From the NCBI GenBank assembly GCA_958450325.1, contig OY288249.1, forward strand, positions 63,862,166-63,926,165: a DNA stretch of 64,000 nucleotides, written 5' to 3'. Below are positions 35,576 through 47,076 of this stretch, piece by piece (position 1 is the stretch's first letter; each line of letters begins with the position of its first letter). Under the pieces are notes generated by a model. It was not told where the DNA came from. It saw only the letters and a program-made list of their open reading frames with translations, and did not search any database. The translations under genes and the position numbers were made by a program. This DNA is from Agrostemma githago. Lineage: Eukaryota; Streptophyta; Magnoliopsida; Caryophyllales; Caryophyllaceae.

Positions 35576-38479
35576 GCCAGCCTCAACACCACTGAGCTTC
35601 GCACTAATGATTTGACTTCAACTGAATTATAGGACGACCGGCGGTTTTTCATGGAATTCTGAAGGTGTGCGCTAGCCTTTTGCGGTTTCTGTGAGCAGGC
35701 TGCCTCCAAAGTAAGAGAAATATCGACGAGGAACAATGCAGTTCCAAGTCAGGACCCGTCCTCCCAACAATTCTGGGAAGATCCATCTGTCCTCAAGTAT
35801 ATCGATGAAGTTGTTTCGTTGGCCGGCCAGTTGAAGCAAACTACCCAGAACGCCTCCGTCGTTGAGGGCGAGGAGCAGCGGGATGCTGAAGCCTGCGGTC
35901 TGGTACGCCAAATTATGCAAGACTTGCGTGATTCTGGATACACGGATGAAGATATTGAGAAATCAGGTTTCTACGTGGGAGATGGTGATGAAACAGAGGG
36001 TTGCGAGGATGAGGGCACTTTTGATGGTGGCATCGTGACACCAGGTTTCTGTGAGGGGGAAGTTGAAGAGAATGATGCCGCTGTAGAAATCAACCAAGAC
36101 TCTGATGTGCAGGGTTCGGTCGGCATGAGCCCGACCGTAGTGGTGGCTCTACGACAAGCAGGGTGGGGGACAATTGACGCACGGTCGGCTTTAGATGTAA
36201 CACCGGCTCCGCCCGATGCGACAGTCAGTTCTAGTCTTGAGAGGGAACTGCACAAAGCAGGCTGGGCTGTAGCGGACGCTGTTGCCACCACGCCCACGCC
36301 GGCAGAAATCTTCACGACCGATACTCAGCAGAAATGCGATGGTTCAGTGACCAGGACGCACCCGGAGGCTAAACATCATCGGTACATCTTCCACTCCGAC
36401 GTGGCATTTGAGTGCATGGATACGATTCCGGACAATTTGGGCTGCACGTTGGACTGTGGAAGAGTACTGAGGGGGCAGCTTGTAATCTCTGGATTCATGT
36501 GCTCCAATATTGTCATCTTTTGGGATATCCTCAGCGTACGGAAAGATGTAATCGACTACGTGTTCGACCGGACAACGCCACGTCCGTCAGGGTACGTACT
36601 TATTGTCCTGCTCATGTTGTTTTTAAAAATGCATGTGCTAATCGGGACTTCGTTTGTTCTGCAGCGAAATGCTGGTCGAGTTCACAGCTTACGACTGTAT
36701 CGCGAGGGCCGACATGCAGACGCTCGAGCCTGGCCTGGAGGTGATGAATAACGTCATTGACTGCTGGTGTAGGCTGCTGAACCAGCTGGTGCACGACAAA
36801 AAAGCATCAAGAGTAACCAGTAGATGTTACTTCTCTCTTGGACATACGGTACGTTCAACCCCCAAATTAGGTGTATAATCGCAGACAATTGGTTGTATAG
36901 TCACACACTGTTACCTGTATAGTCACACACATTGTGACCACTATAAACTGCACAGTCACACGCTACAAGCTGTATAGTCACACATTTTATGCTGTACAGT
37001 CACACTCATGTCAAACACACACTGACTACATATATTACCATCAATGCATGTGAGCAGGCCCCAGTGTTGGCATTGTGAAAGGAAGGAGGCAAGGGCAATA
37101 AATATGACAAAAAAATATTTTACGTGTGGGGCGAGTGGATACAAAATAGTTTCTCCGACTTTGCTTTGGACTCGGACATGGTATTATCCTGGACATACTG
37201 TCTATTCGTAGTTGTTATCAGCCCATAATCCTGACGCATTGTTTGCAGGTGTTTGTCCCGATCTTGACGGGTGACGAGGGTCACTACAGTTGCGCCTGCA
37301 TCAACTTCAATTCTGAGCAAATAGAGTACCTCGACAACCAGTTGTACGATAAAGATTTTACAAAGTTGCCTTACTATGGCATTGCTCGGACAGCGGTTAG
37401 GCCCTATTAATTTAATATTGAATCAATTATGTGACCGCGAATGTGTTCGGCAACTGATCCTGTTTGAACTTGTTTTGCAGGCTGATAAGATGGGGGAGTT
37501 CATGGTGCAACGAGGGGTGGAGAAAGGTGAGAAGGTCCGTGCGTTTAAAATGGTAAACGTTCCCTTATCATGGCAGGGAGTGGGGTACTCCGCCAATGAC
37601 TGTGGAGTGTACCTGATGATGCACATGATGCTGTACAACGGGGCCCCGTTCAACTGCTCCTTAGGGACAATGACGGCCATGAATATGTGCAGGGCGGAGA
37701 TCACGGCGACCCTTATACTGAGCGACGCGAACAAGATGAGGAACGCTGTTTTGCAGAAAGTGGCTGCATTCGGAACATACAAGGAATTGTTGGAATATGC
37801 CCGTACGTTTGAAACCACTCCTGTGAAGGTAACCACCAAGAAGCGTCAGAGCAAATCACCGAAAACACCTGGACCCACCCTCAGATCAGTCCCAGAAAAA
37901 AGACAGTCGGCGATTAAGTCTCGGATACGGGGCTGTGGAGATGGGTTGGGTTGCTCCTTGAACCAAGGTGAACCTGACCCGGATGCCATTGTCATGTCGC
38001 TCTTGTTTCGCCTGCACCGACCGCTGACGAGTGGGATGCTCAGCCTGCAAAAACACACCGCCGACTACTGCTTCCTCAACGATAATGGGTACGACTAAAA
38101 GTAAGTAACCGTCTTTTGTTCCTAATGCGTGTTTCATATTACACCTACTAACCGGTGTCAACAAATCCGCAGTGAACGATTTGGGTCCTACGGCCCTCGT
38201 GCGCAGCTGGAGAGGCGTGACATCCAAACGCTCTTCTCCGTCGGTGGCATGAGCGCCGCTGTGCTGGAGTGTTGGTCGCACCTAATGAACTGGTGCGAAT
38301 CAGACGACAACCGGCGTGGGTTATCCTCCCCCCACTGACCCAACGATGGCGTGGTTCAGAATTCAACACATGGTATGCCCCTATAACCTCCTACCTATCA
38401 CATTAAATAGTACAAATGATCCCCAATCACATTAACTGAAAAGATGTAAAGTCCGTGTAATAGTTAGAAATAATCACAA

Positions 38480-38970
38480 AGTTCACTAGCACAGTCACAC
38501 ATGTTGATGTGTACAATCACATGCTATTGATGTGTGTTGAGGTGTGTACAATCACGTGATATACGTTGCACAGTCACACATATTGATGTGTACAATCACT
38601 CTTGTTGAGGTGCACAATCAAACCGTCATGTATAGTCACACTCTGCACGCTGCAAAGTCACGCAGCTTAGTCTGTACAATCACGTGCTATAAGTTGCATA
38701 GTCAGGCATTAAATAGTACAAATGACACCCATTCACATTAATAGTCAGACATCACTTTGCAGAGTCACTCTTGATGAGGTGCACAATCACGTGATATAAG
38801 TTGTACAGCCACGCACATGATATAGTCAGACATCCTATAATTTGCAATCACATTGTCATGTATAGTCACACTCTGCACGCTGCAAAGTCACGCGGCTTAG
38901 TCTGTACAATCACACACTTTAGTCTGTACAATCACACACTTTGCGATGTGCAGCCACGCACATGATATAT
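38480..38970. repeat. AGTCACAC motif array in ULP intron 8
   Basis: Alternating CAGTCACAC and ACAATCAC words. A block of about 65 bp (38625-38690) is repeated at 38860-38920. Further groups of the motif lie at 36890-37010, 39860-39940, 40860-41090, 42115-42390, 43495-43660 and 45490-45560. Confidence 0.85.
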
Positions 38971-40370
38971 TCCATTCTCGCATCATGTCACTGATGACAA
39001 CTAATATTCGCCATCCATTAGGACTCACTGACCCGTATACTGGAACGACCCGACTCAAGTACCCCTGCGGACGAAGACAGTGACGGTCTGTACGAAGCGT
39101 GGGACAGATTCATACAAGATTGCGCCGGGACATTCAACTTGAACACCGAACTGTTGTTTTTCCCAGTGTATACTATGGGGCACTACGCGTGCGTGTGCGT
39201 CAACTTTAGAGAAAGAACAGTTGATATCCTCGATCACCAGACACACACCCCAGGGTCACATATGTTCCGGGTGTCCAGCGAGATAGTAAGTTGCACGCAT
39301 ATGCTTTATTTCACCACGTCAAAAATATTCTACTGCTTGAGTGCTGATGTTTACTATTACCTAATACTGCAACAGATGCAAGCATTGAGGGTCTACATGG
39401 ACGAGAAAGGGCTGATTAAGGGCAGTCACCTGGCGAATTTTGAGCATCGGCAAGTAAAATTGGAATGGCAGAGCGCCCGGAAGAACGATCCGGAGTCCTG
39501 CATTTTCTGCTTGATGCACATGTGCCTGTACGACGGTGCGCCGTTCACCCACACTGATATTGGGTCAAAGGTCGGGAGGCGTTACTTGTCGTTCGAGGTG
39601 GCAGCAAGTCTCGTACTTGCTGACATGATTGAAGCTCGCAGGGACGTGTTGCCGAAAATTCGCGCTTTCATAGCAAACGCGCCGAGCATATGGAGCAAAC
39701 TCGATGACAAAAGTAAGTTGGGGAGACTCGTGGAACAAAAGACCTCAGCGAACATTAAGGCATGAATGTGTAGTGAAGTAAAAACATTTTTTTGTGAATA
39801 TAGAAAAGATCTCATGTTGGAGTATCTTCTGAGTATCAGATGAATGACAACTCAGTATCAGGGTCGCATGTGCGACGTGATACAGTCACGCAACTTCTGA
39901 CTCACAGTCACAGTCAAACTCCTGCAGAGTCATGACAGACGACCACAAAATCATTAATTAATTATACTAACTACCCCTGCATATATGTCCATCCATTTAC
40001 TTTCAGTTTATTTCACCTTATTTCACCTTAAAAAAAAACCGATGGTTCCCTTATTTACAGAAGACACCAAAAAAACAATACACGCACCGTATAAGAAACA
40101 ATGGTTCGAAAACGATGTCGACAAAATATAAACTGTACATTGAGTGATGTTTGTGAGTGCGACTGCGAAGTGATGTTTGTGAGTCTCAATGCACATTGAG
40201 AACACAAACCATCACCTCACTCTGCTAACCCTAATTACTTTAGAAAGATAGGACCCCCACCTAACTCAATTAATATTTACTGCCCCCTTTACTGCCTCCC
40301 CCCCTTCAAATACCAACGCCATTTTTACCCCAACTACTTCCATCTTCACCTCTTTAAACCTAACAAAAAA

Positions 40371-40702
40371 ATGGCAAAAAAATACAAGAAATCAGAAAAA
40401 TGATCGAGGAGTATGATGGTTTGTTGAATACCACTAGATCCAATGAATTAAGAGCCATGCAGCTAGTCGCTCCTACCATAAACGCGAGGACCTATATGGC
40501 ATCCATTGGCAATACAGAAAAGGAGACCGAACTGGACGACTACATCGAATTCTTGATGAAAAAGTGTATTGGATGTTTCCACACTAAGAAAGCGTTGCAG
40601 TGTGATTTGGCCAACTTGAAGAAGATGCTTCAAAAAAAACGGGGGTTAATTATGCATGTAACGAAAATGAAGCGTGTAATGGATGTATCATGTTTCAAGT
40701 AA
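40371..40702 (+). pseudogene. Decayed copy of the small MULE-borne gene
   Basis: Paralogue of the 92-codon gene at 41569. Relative to it, the start region has lost one base, so ATG 40371 runs into a stop (TGA); only from ATG 40400 does the frame match (IEEYDGLLNTTRSNELRAMQ). The end has gained a base and reads through the normal stop for 15 more codons. The flanking 300 bp upstream is also shared with the second copy, showing a tandem duplication of about 1.17 kb. Function unknown. Confidence 0.65.
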
Positions 40703-41568
40703 TGGATGTTTTAATGTGTTTTGAGATATAAAATATATAAGTAATGGATGTTTTTACGTTTCAAGAATATTTTTATGTTTCAGAATGTGACTTTTTCTAT
40801 TTTTTCGCTATTTCTCTATCGTTGTTTCGCTATTTCTCTATTTTTATGGACACATGGTGTACAGTCATGCTCGACAAGTTTTATAGTCACACTCAACATG
40901 GTGCATAATCACAGTCATCGTATCATAAAACCAGTTTAGGTTTCTACGCTTCATTTTGGAGAATCACAGTCAGTGTGTTGTAGAATCACAGACATTATCT
41001 TGTACAATCACACTCCCACAATTAGTTGTAGAGTCACACCCTGCCTACTGTAGAGTCACATTCATTGCATTGCACAATCACACTCACTTGTTTTGTGTCA
41101 ACCAAATATTAAGTTAATAATGTTTGTAGCGTTTAAAGATAATGCATTCCAGAACAAAAACAACTTTAAGGACCCCCATGTTTTATGACTATGCCATATT
41201 AGAAATAATTAAGATCGACAAAAGACGTAACGAATATCACGCACCTTGACCATTTCAAACGTCAACAATCTTTATGTTTAAAAAAACCGATGTGACTGTG
41301 AAGGGATGTTTGTGAGTCTCAATGAAACGTTGGGAAACACAACACCCACCTCAATCTCTTAACCCTAATAAATTTATGAGAATAAGCCCCCCACCTAACC
41401 CGTTAAATTTTCACCCCTCCTTTACTGCCTAACCCATTCATTTTCAACCCCCTATTTACTGCCTCCCCCTCTTTAAATACCAACGCCTTTTTTACCACCT
41501 TAAGCACTTCAACTTCACCACTTTTACCAGCCCCTACATACAACTCCACCACTTTAACCTTAAAAAAA

Positions 41569-41847
41569 ATGGCCAGCAAAATAGAAGAGATCAGAAGTTT
41601 GATCGAGGAGTACAATGGTTTATTGGATTCCACTGTGTCCAATGAATTAAGAGCCATGCAGCTAGTCGCAACTGCAATTGACGTGAGGAGCTTCGTGGCG
41701 TCCACTAGCGATACACCTAAAGAGGCCGAACTGGACAACTACATCCAGTTCTTGATGAAGAAGTCTATGGAGTGTTTCCGCGCAAGGAAAAGGTTCCAAC
41801 GTGACTTGGCCAACTTGAATAAGATGCTTAAAAAGTACGGAGGTTAA
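41569..41847 (+). CDS. Small helical protein of unknown function, MULE-borne
   Basis: 92 codons, ATG 41569 to TAA 41845-41847, open and without introns. The protein is charged and mostly helix-forming (KIEEIRSLIEEYNGLL..; FLMKKSMECFRARKRFQRDL), possibly coiled coil. It has no signal peptide, membrane segment or metal-binding motif. A TATA-like CTTTAAATA lies near 41471-41479, at a plausible distance upstream, and is shared as TTCAAATA by the decayed copy. Being duplicated and still open in one copy within a mobile element argues for a real gene. I do not recognise a family. It lies downstream of the ULP-like gene and points toward the transposase gene, which reads in the opposite direction. 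Confidence 0.55.
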   Translation: MASKIEEIRSLIEEYNGLLDSTVSNELRAMQLVATAIDVRSFVASTSDTPKEAELDNYIQFLMKKSMECFRARKRFQRDLANLNKMLKKYGG

Positions 41848-42782
41848 GTATGTATGGGTTAAGTATGTATGGGTTAAGATGTAGCGTTTAGTAATGGTCG
41901 TTTTTATGTGTTTTAAATTTTAATGAATGTTAAAGTGTAGCGTTTAATGGTATGCAATGGATGTTTTCCGCATTATGTCGTAGAATGTTTTCCGCGTTTA
42001 AGGGTATGCAAGTATTACATGTTGTGTAAGAGATGGACTTTTTCTAATGTACAAATATTTTCATCGCTATTGTGCTGTTTCTCTATTTCCATCGCTATTT
42101 TTCTAATGTACAGACACATGGTGTATAGTCACACTCAACAAGTTTTATAGTCACACTAAACATGGTGTGTAATCACAGTCATCATGTCATAGAACCGGTT
42201 TGGGTTTCTACACTTCATTTTGGAGAATCACAGACAGTGTATTGAAGAATCACAGTCATTATCTTGTACAATCACACTCCCACAATTAGTGTAACCACGA
42301 TCTTCCACCTCTTGTTCTACAATTACACACTGCCTGCTGTAAAGTTGCACTCATTGTGTTGCACAATCACACTCACTTGTTTCGTGTCACCCAAATATTA
42401 AGGGCATAATGTTCCTGTACAGCTGTATTTGTAGCCAAAGATGTTGCATTCCAGAATAAAAATGACTGTTATTTCAATGTATTCTTACAGTCAAAAAAAC
42501 AAAAACAATTTTACGGACCCCCACGCTTTACGACTACGCCATATTGGAAATAATTAAGGTCCGCAATAGCATATACAATATCACGGACCTTGACCATTTC
42601 AAACGTCGACAAGTCTTTATGTTTCACAAAAAAGGAAATCGCCCCCATGATCTACGACTTACACCATATTAGAAATGATTGAGGTCCGCAATATACGAAA
42701 ACAATGTCATGGACCTTGACCATTTCAAACATCGACAACCTTTGTGTTTCCAAAAATAATGTTCCTAAGTAACAGATGATAT

Positions 42783-45409
42783 TCATGAACAATCCTCCTC
42801 GGCAATCCCTGTCGGGTCCTCCTCCTCCTCCTCCTCAACATCAACAGGTGGGTACTCAACAAATGGGTTGGGGCAGTTCCTCTGGTCATGGCGCCCCATC
42901 CTCTTGCAGTTCTTACACAGCTGTTTAGGCTTGGCGGCAATTGCAGCAGCCTTCGCCTTAGAAGAAAGCATCCGCTTCCCACTGCCCTTGTTCTTGGCTT
43001 TCTTCGGGGGGAATATGGTTATTTCAATTGCGCTCCTACAGCCGAGGATCTCCTCTAATTCTTGCGTCTTGCTACAAGGGCCAGCAGAGGCAATATCGGA
43101 CCTGAAGTCGCGAATGACGTCAGCTAGATTACTAACGTCTTCCTTACCCATTTTGCTGACATGACTGACGGTCTCATAGAACTCCGAAAACAGCCTCGTG
43201 ACTGTAACAGCCTTCTCATCGCGTAGGCGACTCTCTGACAGGGGACACGCATTAACATTACGTAGAGCATCCTTTGTCCATCTACATGCCACGTATCGTT
43301 CCGGGATCGTCTCCCGTCCTTTCGAAGAGTATATCCAAATGGCGTGCCTGCAAAGAATTCCATACCGACTGAACTTCCTGTAAGTACAGCTGACCTCACA
43401 GGTACCTGCGAGTGCATTAAAAAACACATAAAGAGTGCGACTCTTGACATTACGGGCAGTGGCTACGCAACGTACAGGATGTGATTTTCTAAAGGTATAA
43501 TCACAACCTTTACAGGGTATAGTCACACCCATTCTGCTGCATAGTCACAGTCCTTACGTCGCAGAATCAAACGAATCGCGTTGTACAATCACACGCACCG
43601 CAATCCAGAGTCGCACCCTTTATTGTGTATAGTCACATTCAATGAATTATGGAATAAAACTCGTTACGTTGTGCATTCACAACATGGACAGTGACTTTCT
43701 ATGCCAATACCTGGATTGTATTCAACAATGTAGCTGCGGTCCCGGATGGAGTCCAGAACTGTTGTCGCTTCGATCACGTCCTTCTCGTGATACCCACGAA
43801 CGCTGCACGTGTACAGCGAAAACTTGACCTCTTCATGAAAGTATGCAAAAGTCACGTGCGTGTACACCCTTGCCGCGTGGGTCTCCATCGGATTCATCGT
43901 TCCAGTTTTTTCCAGTTTTGGGGAATGTCTGCCGGTTATCGTTGTCTAGCCTCTTCTGCATGTGCCTCTATTGGTCCATCGCACTTTCAAAACGCATCCA
44001 GAACTGGACCAACGTACCTCTGTTGTCTTCAAACTTTTTGAAGAAATTGTTCTCACTCTCTAATCTCTGCGTTGTCCTCATAATTCCGGACATCCTCACC
44101 TCCCTGCAATGCGCGGCAACCCATTTGCTTATGTCTTCGAACATACTTTTGAACCATTCGATCCCAACAGCATCATCGTCGATCATAATCCGCCCCCACC
44201 TGTCGTCAAACTCCGACGCCTCGATGTCATCATCCCATATAATTGGATTGAGTGCTTTTACGAATTCCGAGGCCTCCTCTCTTGACCTACCGTACTTTGT
44301 TGGAACCTTGTTCATGATGTGCCACGTGCAGCACCGTTGGTACGCTGATTTGAATATTTCTGGGACGGCTTTTAAAATACTGGGATCCTGGTCTGTAATG
44401 ATATAACACGGTTCCTTCCCGCCCATGACTTCCAGAAACCGGGAGAGGACCCATATAAATGACTCGTAGTCCTCCTTTAATAGCAACGCCCCACAGAACG
44501 TGACAGAACGTTTGTGGTTGTCCATGCCAGTGAACGGTGTGAACACCATAGAATACATGTTGGTTCCGTACGTTGGGTCGAACGAAACTACATCCCCGAA
44601 TGCCGCGTAGTTCCTTCGAGCTGCACCATCCGCCCAAATGACCCTGCGTAAACTTCCGTCTGCATCCACATCGTAGTCAAAGTAAAAATCCTCCTGACTG
44701 TCCCTCAAACTCTTGAACCGGTCTATGAACAATTGACCATCTTGCTCGTGGACGAAGCACTTGACGTCCCTCCCCCAGTTCTTGAAATCAACCAACGATG
44801 CTCCGATGTTCTGATATCCGCCCGACAACTCCTTGCACATCCTGTATGTCCGAGTCGCCCCGATCTTCAGCTGCACACACAAAATTGATACTGCATTAGT
44901 CGCGCACAGTTAGCAGTCAACCATACACTAACAACATTGTTAGCAAACATTACGCACCCTCGAGTTGCAAACGATCATCTCCTTGTGATATCTTGATAGA
45001 TTTCGAGATGACTTTTGAAACTCTCTGTCCGTAACCATCACAAGATCGTGGTTGTGTTCCTCAATGAACTCTTCAATATAAAACCCCCCGATCATTGCAC
45101 AGAGCCTAATTCTTGCTACACATTGCGTCCTCGTTGCCTTCGTATTCCTTTTGGGTTCATACGATCCCACATACTCCTGCCCCTCCTTCTCTCCCGTGCT
45201 CGACAACTTCACCATGCTCCTGTTTTGCCCTCCTTGTTACAAGCCAACAATTTCTTCTTGATCGAACCATCAAAAGATCTAGTTGTCGTGTACCTCTTCG
45301 CCTCGAATCCAAAGGAAGATGCGTAAGATTGATAAAACAAGAATGCTCCGTCGATGTCCGCGAACTTCTGCCCTACGTAAGACACAGTCACTGTGTCTTC
45401 ATCTGGCAT
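42783..45409 (-). pseudogene. MULE transposase, FAR1-type, with SWIM and CCHC zinc fingers
   Basis: From the N-terminus on the minus strand: FAR1/WRKY-GCM DNA-binding domain (VGQKFADIDGAFLFYQSYA.. with C..C..HNH ending EEHNHDL, 45409-44955); an intron; then the catalytic domain from 44870 with SFDPTYGTN, ITDQDPS and CCTWHIMNKV motifs and a later LESENNF glutamate (DDE-type). A linker THVTFAYFHEEVKF follows (43897-43711). After an intron (43710-43489) comes the SWIM finger C-E-V-S-C..GILCRHA (43488 on). Then a CCHC knuckle CKNCKRMGRHDQRNC and an acidic tail end at 42783. Lesions are a frameshift near 45215, a TAG after AMDQ at about 43967 and a further frameshift near 43900. It would cut and rejoin element ends; no upstream first exon was confirmed. 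Confidence 0.85.
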
Positions 45410-46109
45410 ATAGGTTGGAACAATAAAAACAAAAAACACTATCAGTGGTTGGAACAATATATTACACACTAAAAACTAGTTAGAAATAATCACAAAGTTC
45501 ACTTGGCACAGTCACACATGTTGATGTGTACAATCACATGCTATGAGTTGCATAGTCACTCATATTGAGGTGTACAATCACATGATATAAGTTGCATGGG
45601 TTAAATTACTGTCGATAAAAAGAAACCCTATATTACACACTATCAATCTTGCAACGCACGCATTCATCTCTAACCTTGATGAAATGTGACCTTTGCTCAT
45701 ATAATAGCATGATTTTACACCACTATATTACACATAACAGCATGATAAATATAACAAACATAAGTATAACAACCATACAAAATACCAACAATAATAAATA
45801 TAAAGAAACCAACATAAATACTTTGAATAAAGGAACTTCAACGTAATAAAACTACACCTGCAGCAGAAAACTACAACTACATGGAACCAACGCAATAATA
45901 ATTTGGCTTGAGTAATACCCACAACACATAAGAACTATAAGTACAACTACAAACCAATATATAATACTCGACAACCAAAATGATGGAAGTTGTGGATAAT
46001 GAATATAACGTAATAAATATATCAGTCTTACCAGCACCAATATTTGTAATAATAAAACTGCAACTTCACATAATACAACTACATCTACAGCAGAAAAGCT
46101 GTAGATTTC

Positions 46110-46290
46110 AGTGTGACTGTTTATCATATTAAGTGTGACTGTCTCTCATATTAAGTGTGATTGTCTATCATATTAAGTGTGACTGTCGCACCCACGTTAT
46201 AACATAATACAACGTGTGACTGTCTATCATATTAAGTGTGACTACCACGTTATAACTGTGTGACTGTCCTTCATATAGAGTGTGGTTGTG
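46110..46290. repeat. Reverse-orientation AGTCACAC array at the right end of element F
   Basis: Six or so GTGTGACTGTCTATCATATT units, that is AGTCACAC read on the other strand, at 20-40 bp spacing. Only this terminal block of F has the motif inverted. Confidence 0.85.
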
Positions 46291-46921
46291 ACATTACAAC
46301 TGTATAACTTTTCAAATTAACAAACCAAACAAAAAAATGGAACTCCAAATGCAAGATACCAAATATATATGTATGTACTCATCTTACCTCCTGCATGTTG
46401 AACAAAAATTTTCGACTGGACATTTTCGAGCACATACGAATCTTCAAGGAACAGCACAATTGGAGCATGGAGATGTAGAGGGTTTAGTTATTTTGCATGA
46501 TAGTGGAGATGAATATTGATTTAGGATAAATTTTGAATTTTAGTGAAATGAAATGGTGAGCAATGGGATGAATTTTTGAATTTTAGTGAGAGAGTGAATT
46601 TCGGTGATGGAAATTATAAAAGATTGGGAGAGATAGCGCTGCGAAATGGTGAGCAATTGAGAGAAGGAAAGTGAATTTTGGTGATGAAAATGATGAAAGA
46701 TTGAGAGGGAGTTTGCTGTTGTTGCTCTGCTTTACCTGTTGCTGCTCTGCTTTACCTGCTGCTGCTCTGCTCCTGTCTGCTGCTGCCTGCTACTAGTCAT
46801 TCCAAGTACCTCCTCTCCCTTTTTCTTTTTTTGATTAATCCAGGCCATCCATCCAACCAAAATCAAGGGTCATAAACACAACTTCCCAACTTCCCATTTT
46901 TCACCAAACTCCCTTGATCAT

Positions 46922-46957
<36 letters not shown>

Positions 46958-47076
46958 GAGAAGTTAGTTAGGAGCTAGTTAGAGCAGTTAAGGTTGTTAG
47001 AAGTTCTACCTACCCAACTACCTATATATATTATATATACACATAATTGTATACACTACAAACCACTTTTATAATA
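46958..47076 (+). repeat. 3' LTR of the copia element, middle piece
   Basis: GAGAAGTTAGTTAGGAGC ... CCACTTTTATAATA corresponds to the 5' LTR from its base 16 on, with about five substitutions and a 9-bp TATA-type insertion. It is interrupted at 47077 by a MITE. Confidence 0.9.

Larger units (their letters stand above)
32846..39765 (+). pseudogene. ULP-like (C48 SUMO-protease family) gene of the MULE, two protease modules
   Basis: My exon model is 32846-32874, 33897-35217, 35633-36591, 36665-36848, 37058-37180, 37249-37393, 37481-38088, 38173-about 38370, 39022-39285 and 39376-39765, mostly with GT-AG junctions that keep frame. The N-terminal part is lysine-rich (runs of K near 33990 and 34180, likely nuclear). 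Two homologous modules follow: EMLVEF..RADMQTLEPG (exon 4) and ERFGSY..RRDIQTLFSVGG (exon 8), each leading into a C48 domain. Module 1 shows His in GHYSC (37282), Asp in YLDNQ and Cys in NDCGVY (37601). Module 2 shows His in GHYAC (39181), LDHQ and Cys in ESCIFC (39499). Lesions are TGA at 34996 and 35660 and frameshifts in exons 5 and 8. Family members remove SUMO-like modifiers; substrates here are unknown. Confidence 0.75.
32469..46924. mobile_element. Giant MULE (element F) with transposase, ULP-like and small-gene cargo
   Basis: About 14.5 kb between TA/CA tracts. Terminal similarity is imperfect: left GGTCAAGGAAGTT...TTGATCCCCT.CATCC, right (reverse complement) GATCAAGGGAGTT...ATGACCCTTGATTTTGG. 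TSDs are hidden in the microsatellite. Contents are a ULP-like gene (+, 32846-39765), two copies of a small gene (+, 40371-40702 and 41569-41847) and a FAR1-type MULE transposase (-, 45409-42783). AGTCACAC motifs are scattered through the non-coding parts. The right 600 bp (46320-46924) contain a repeated GAAATGGTGAGCAAT block and a TGCTGCTCTGCTTTACC triplicate, and hold no supported gene. The combination of MULE transposase with a ULP protease is known from plant Kaonashi-type MULEs; the rest is observed here. Confidence 0.85.

Noticed and set aside
42783..43164. Plus-strand open frames over 42868-43164 and similar frames over 43642-44406
   Set aside because: They are antisense to transposase exons with clear FAR1, SWIM and CCHC domains on the minus strand.
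46337..46519. 60-residue plus-strand frame near the right end of element F
   Set aside because: No domain, no duplicate, lies in the upstream region of the minus-strand transposase gene.
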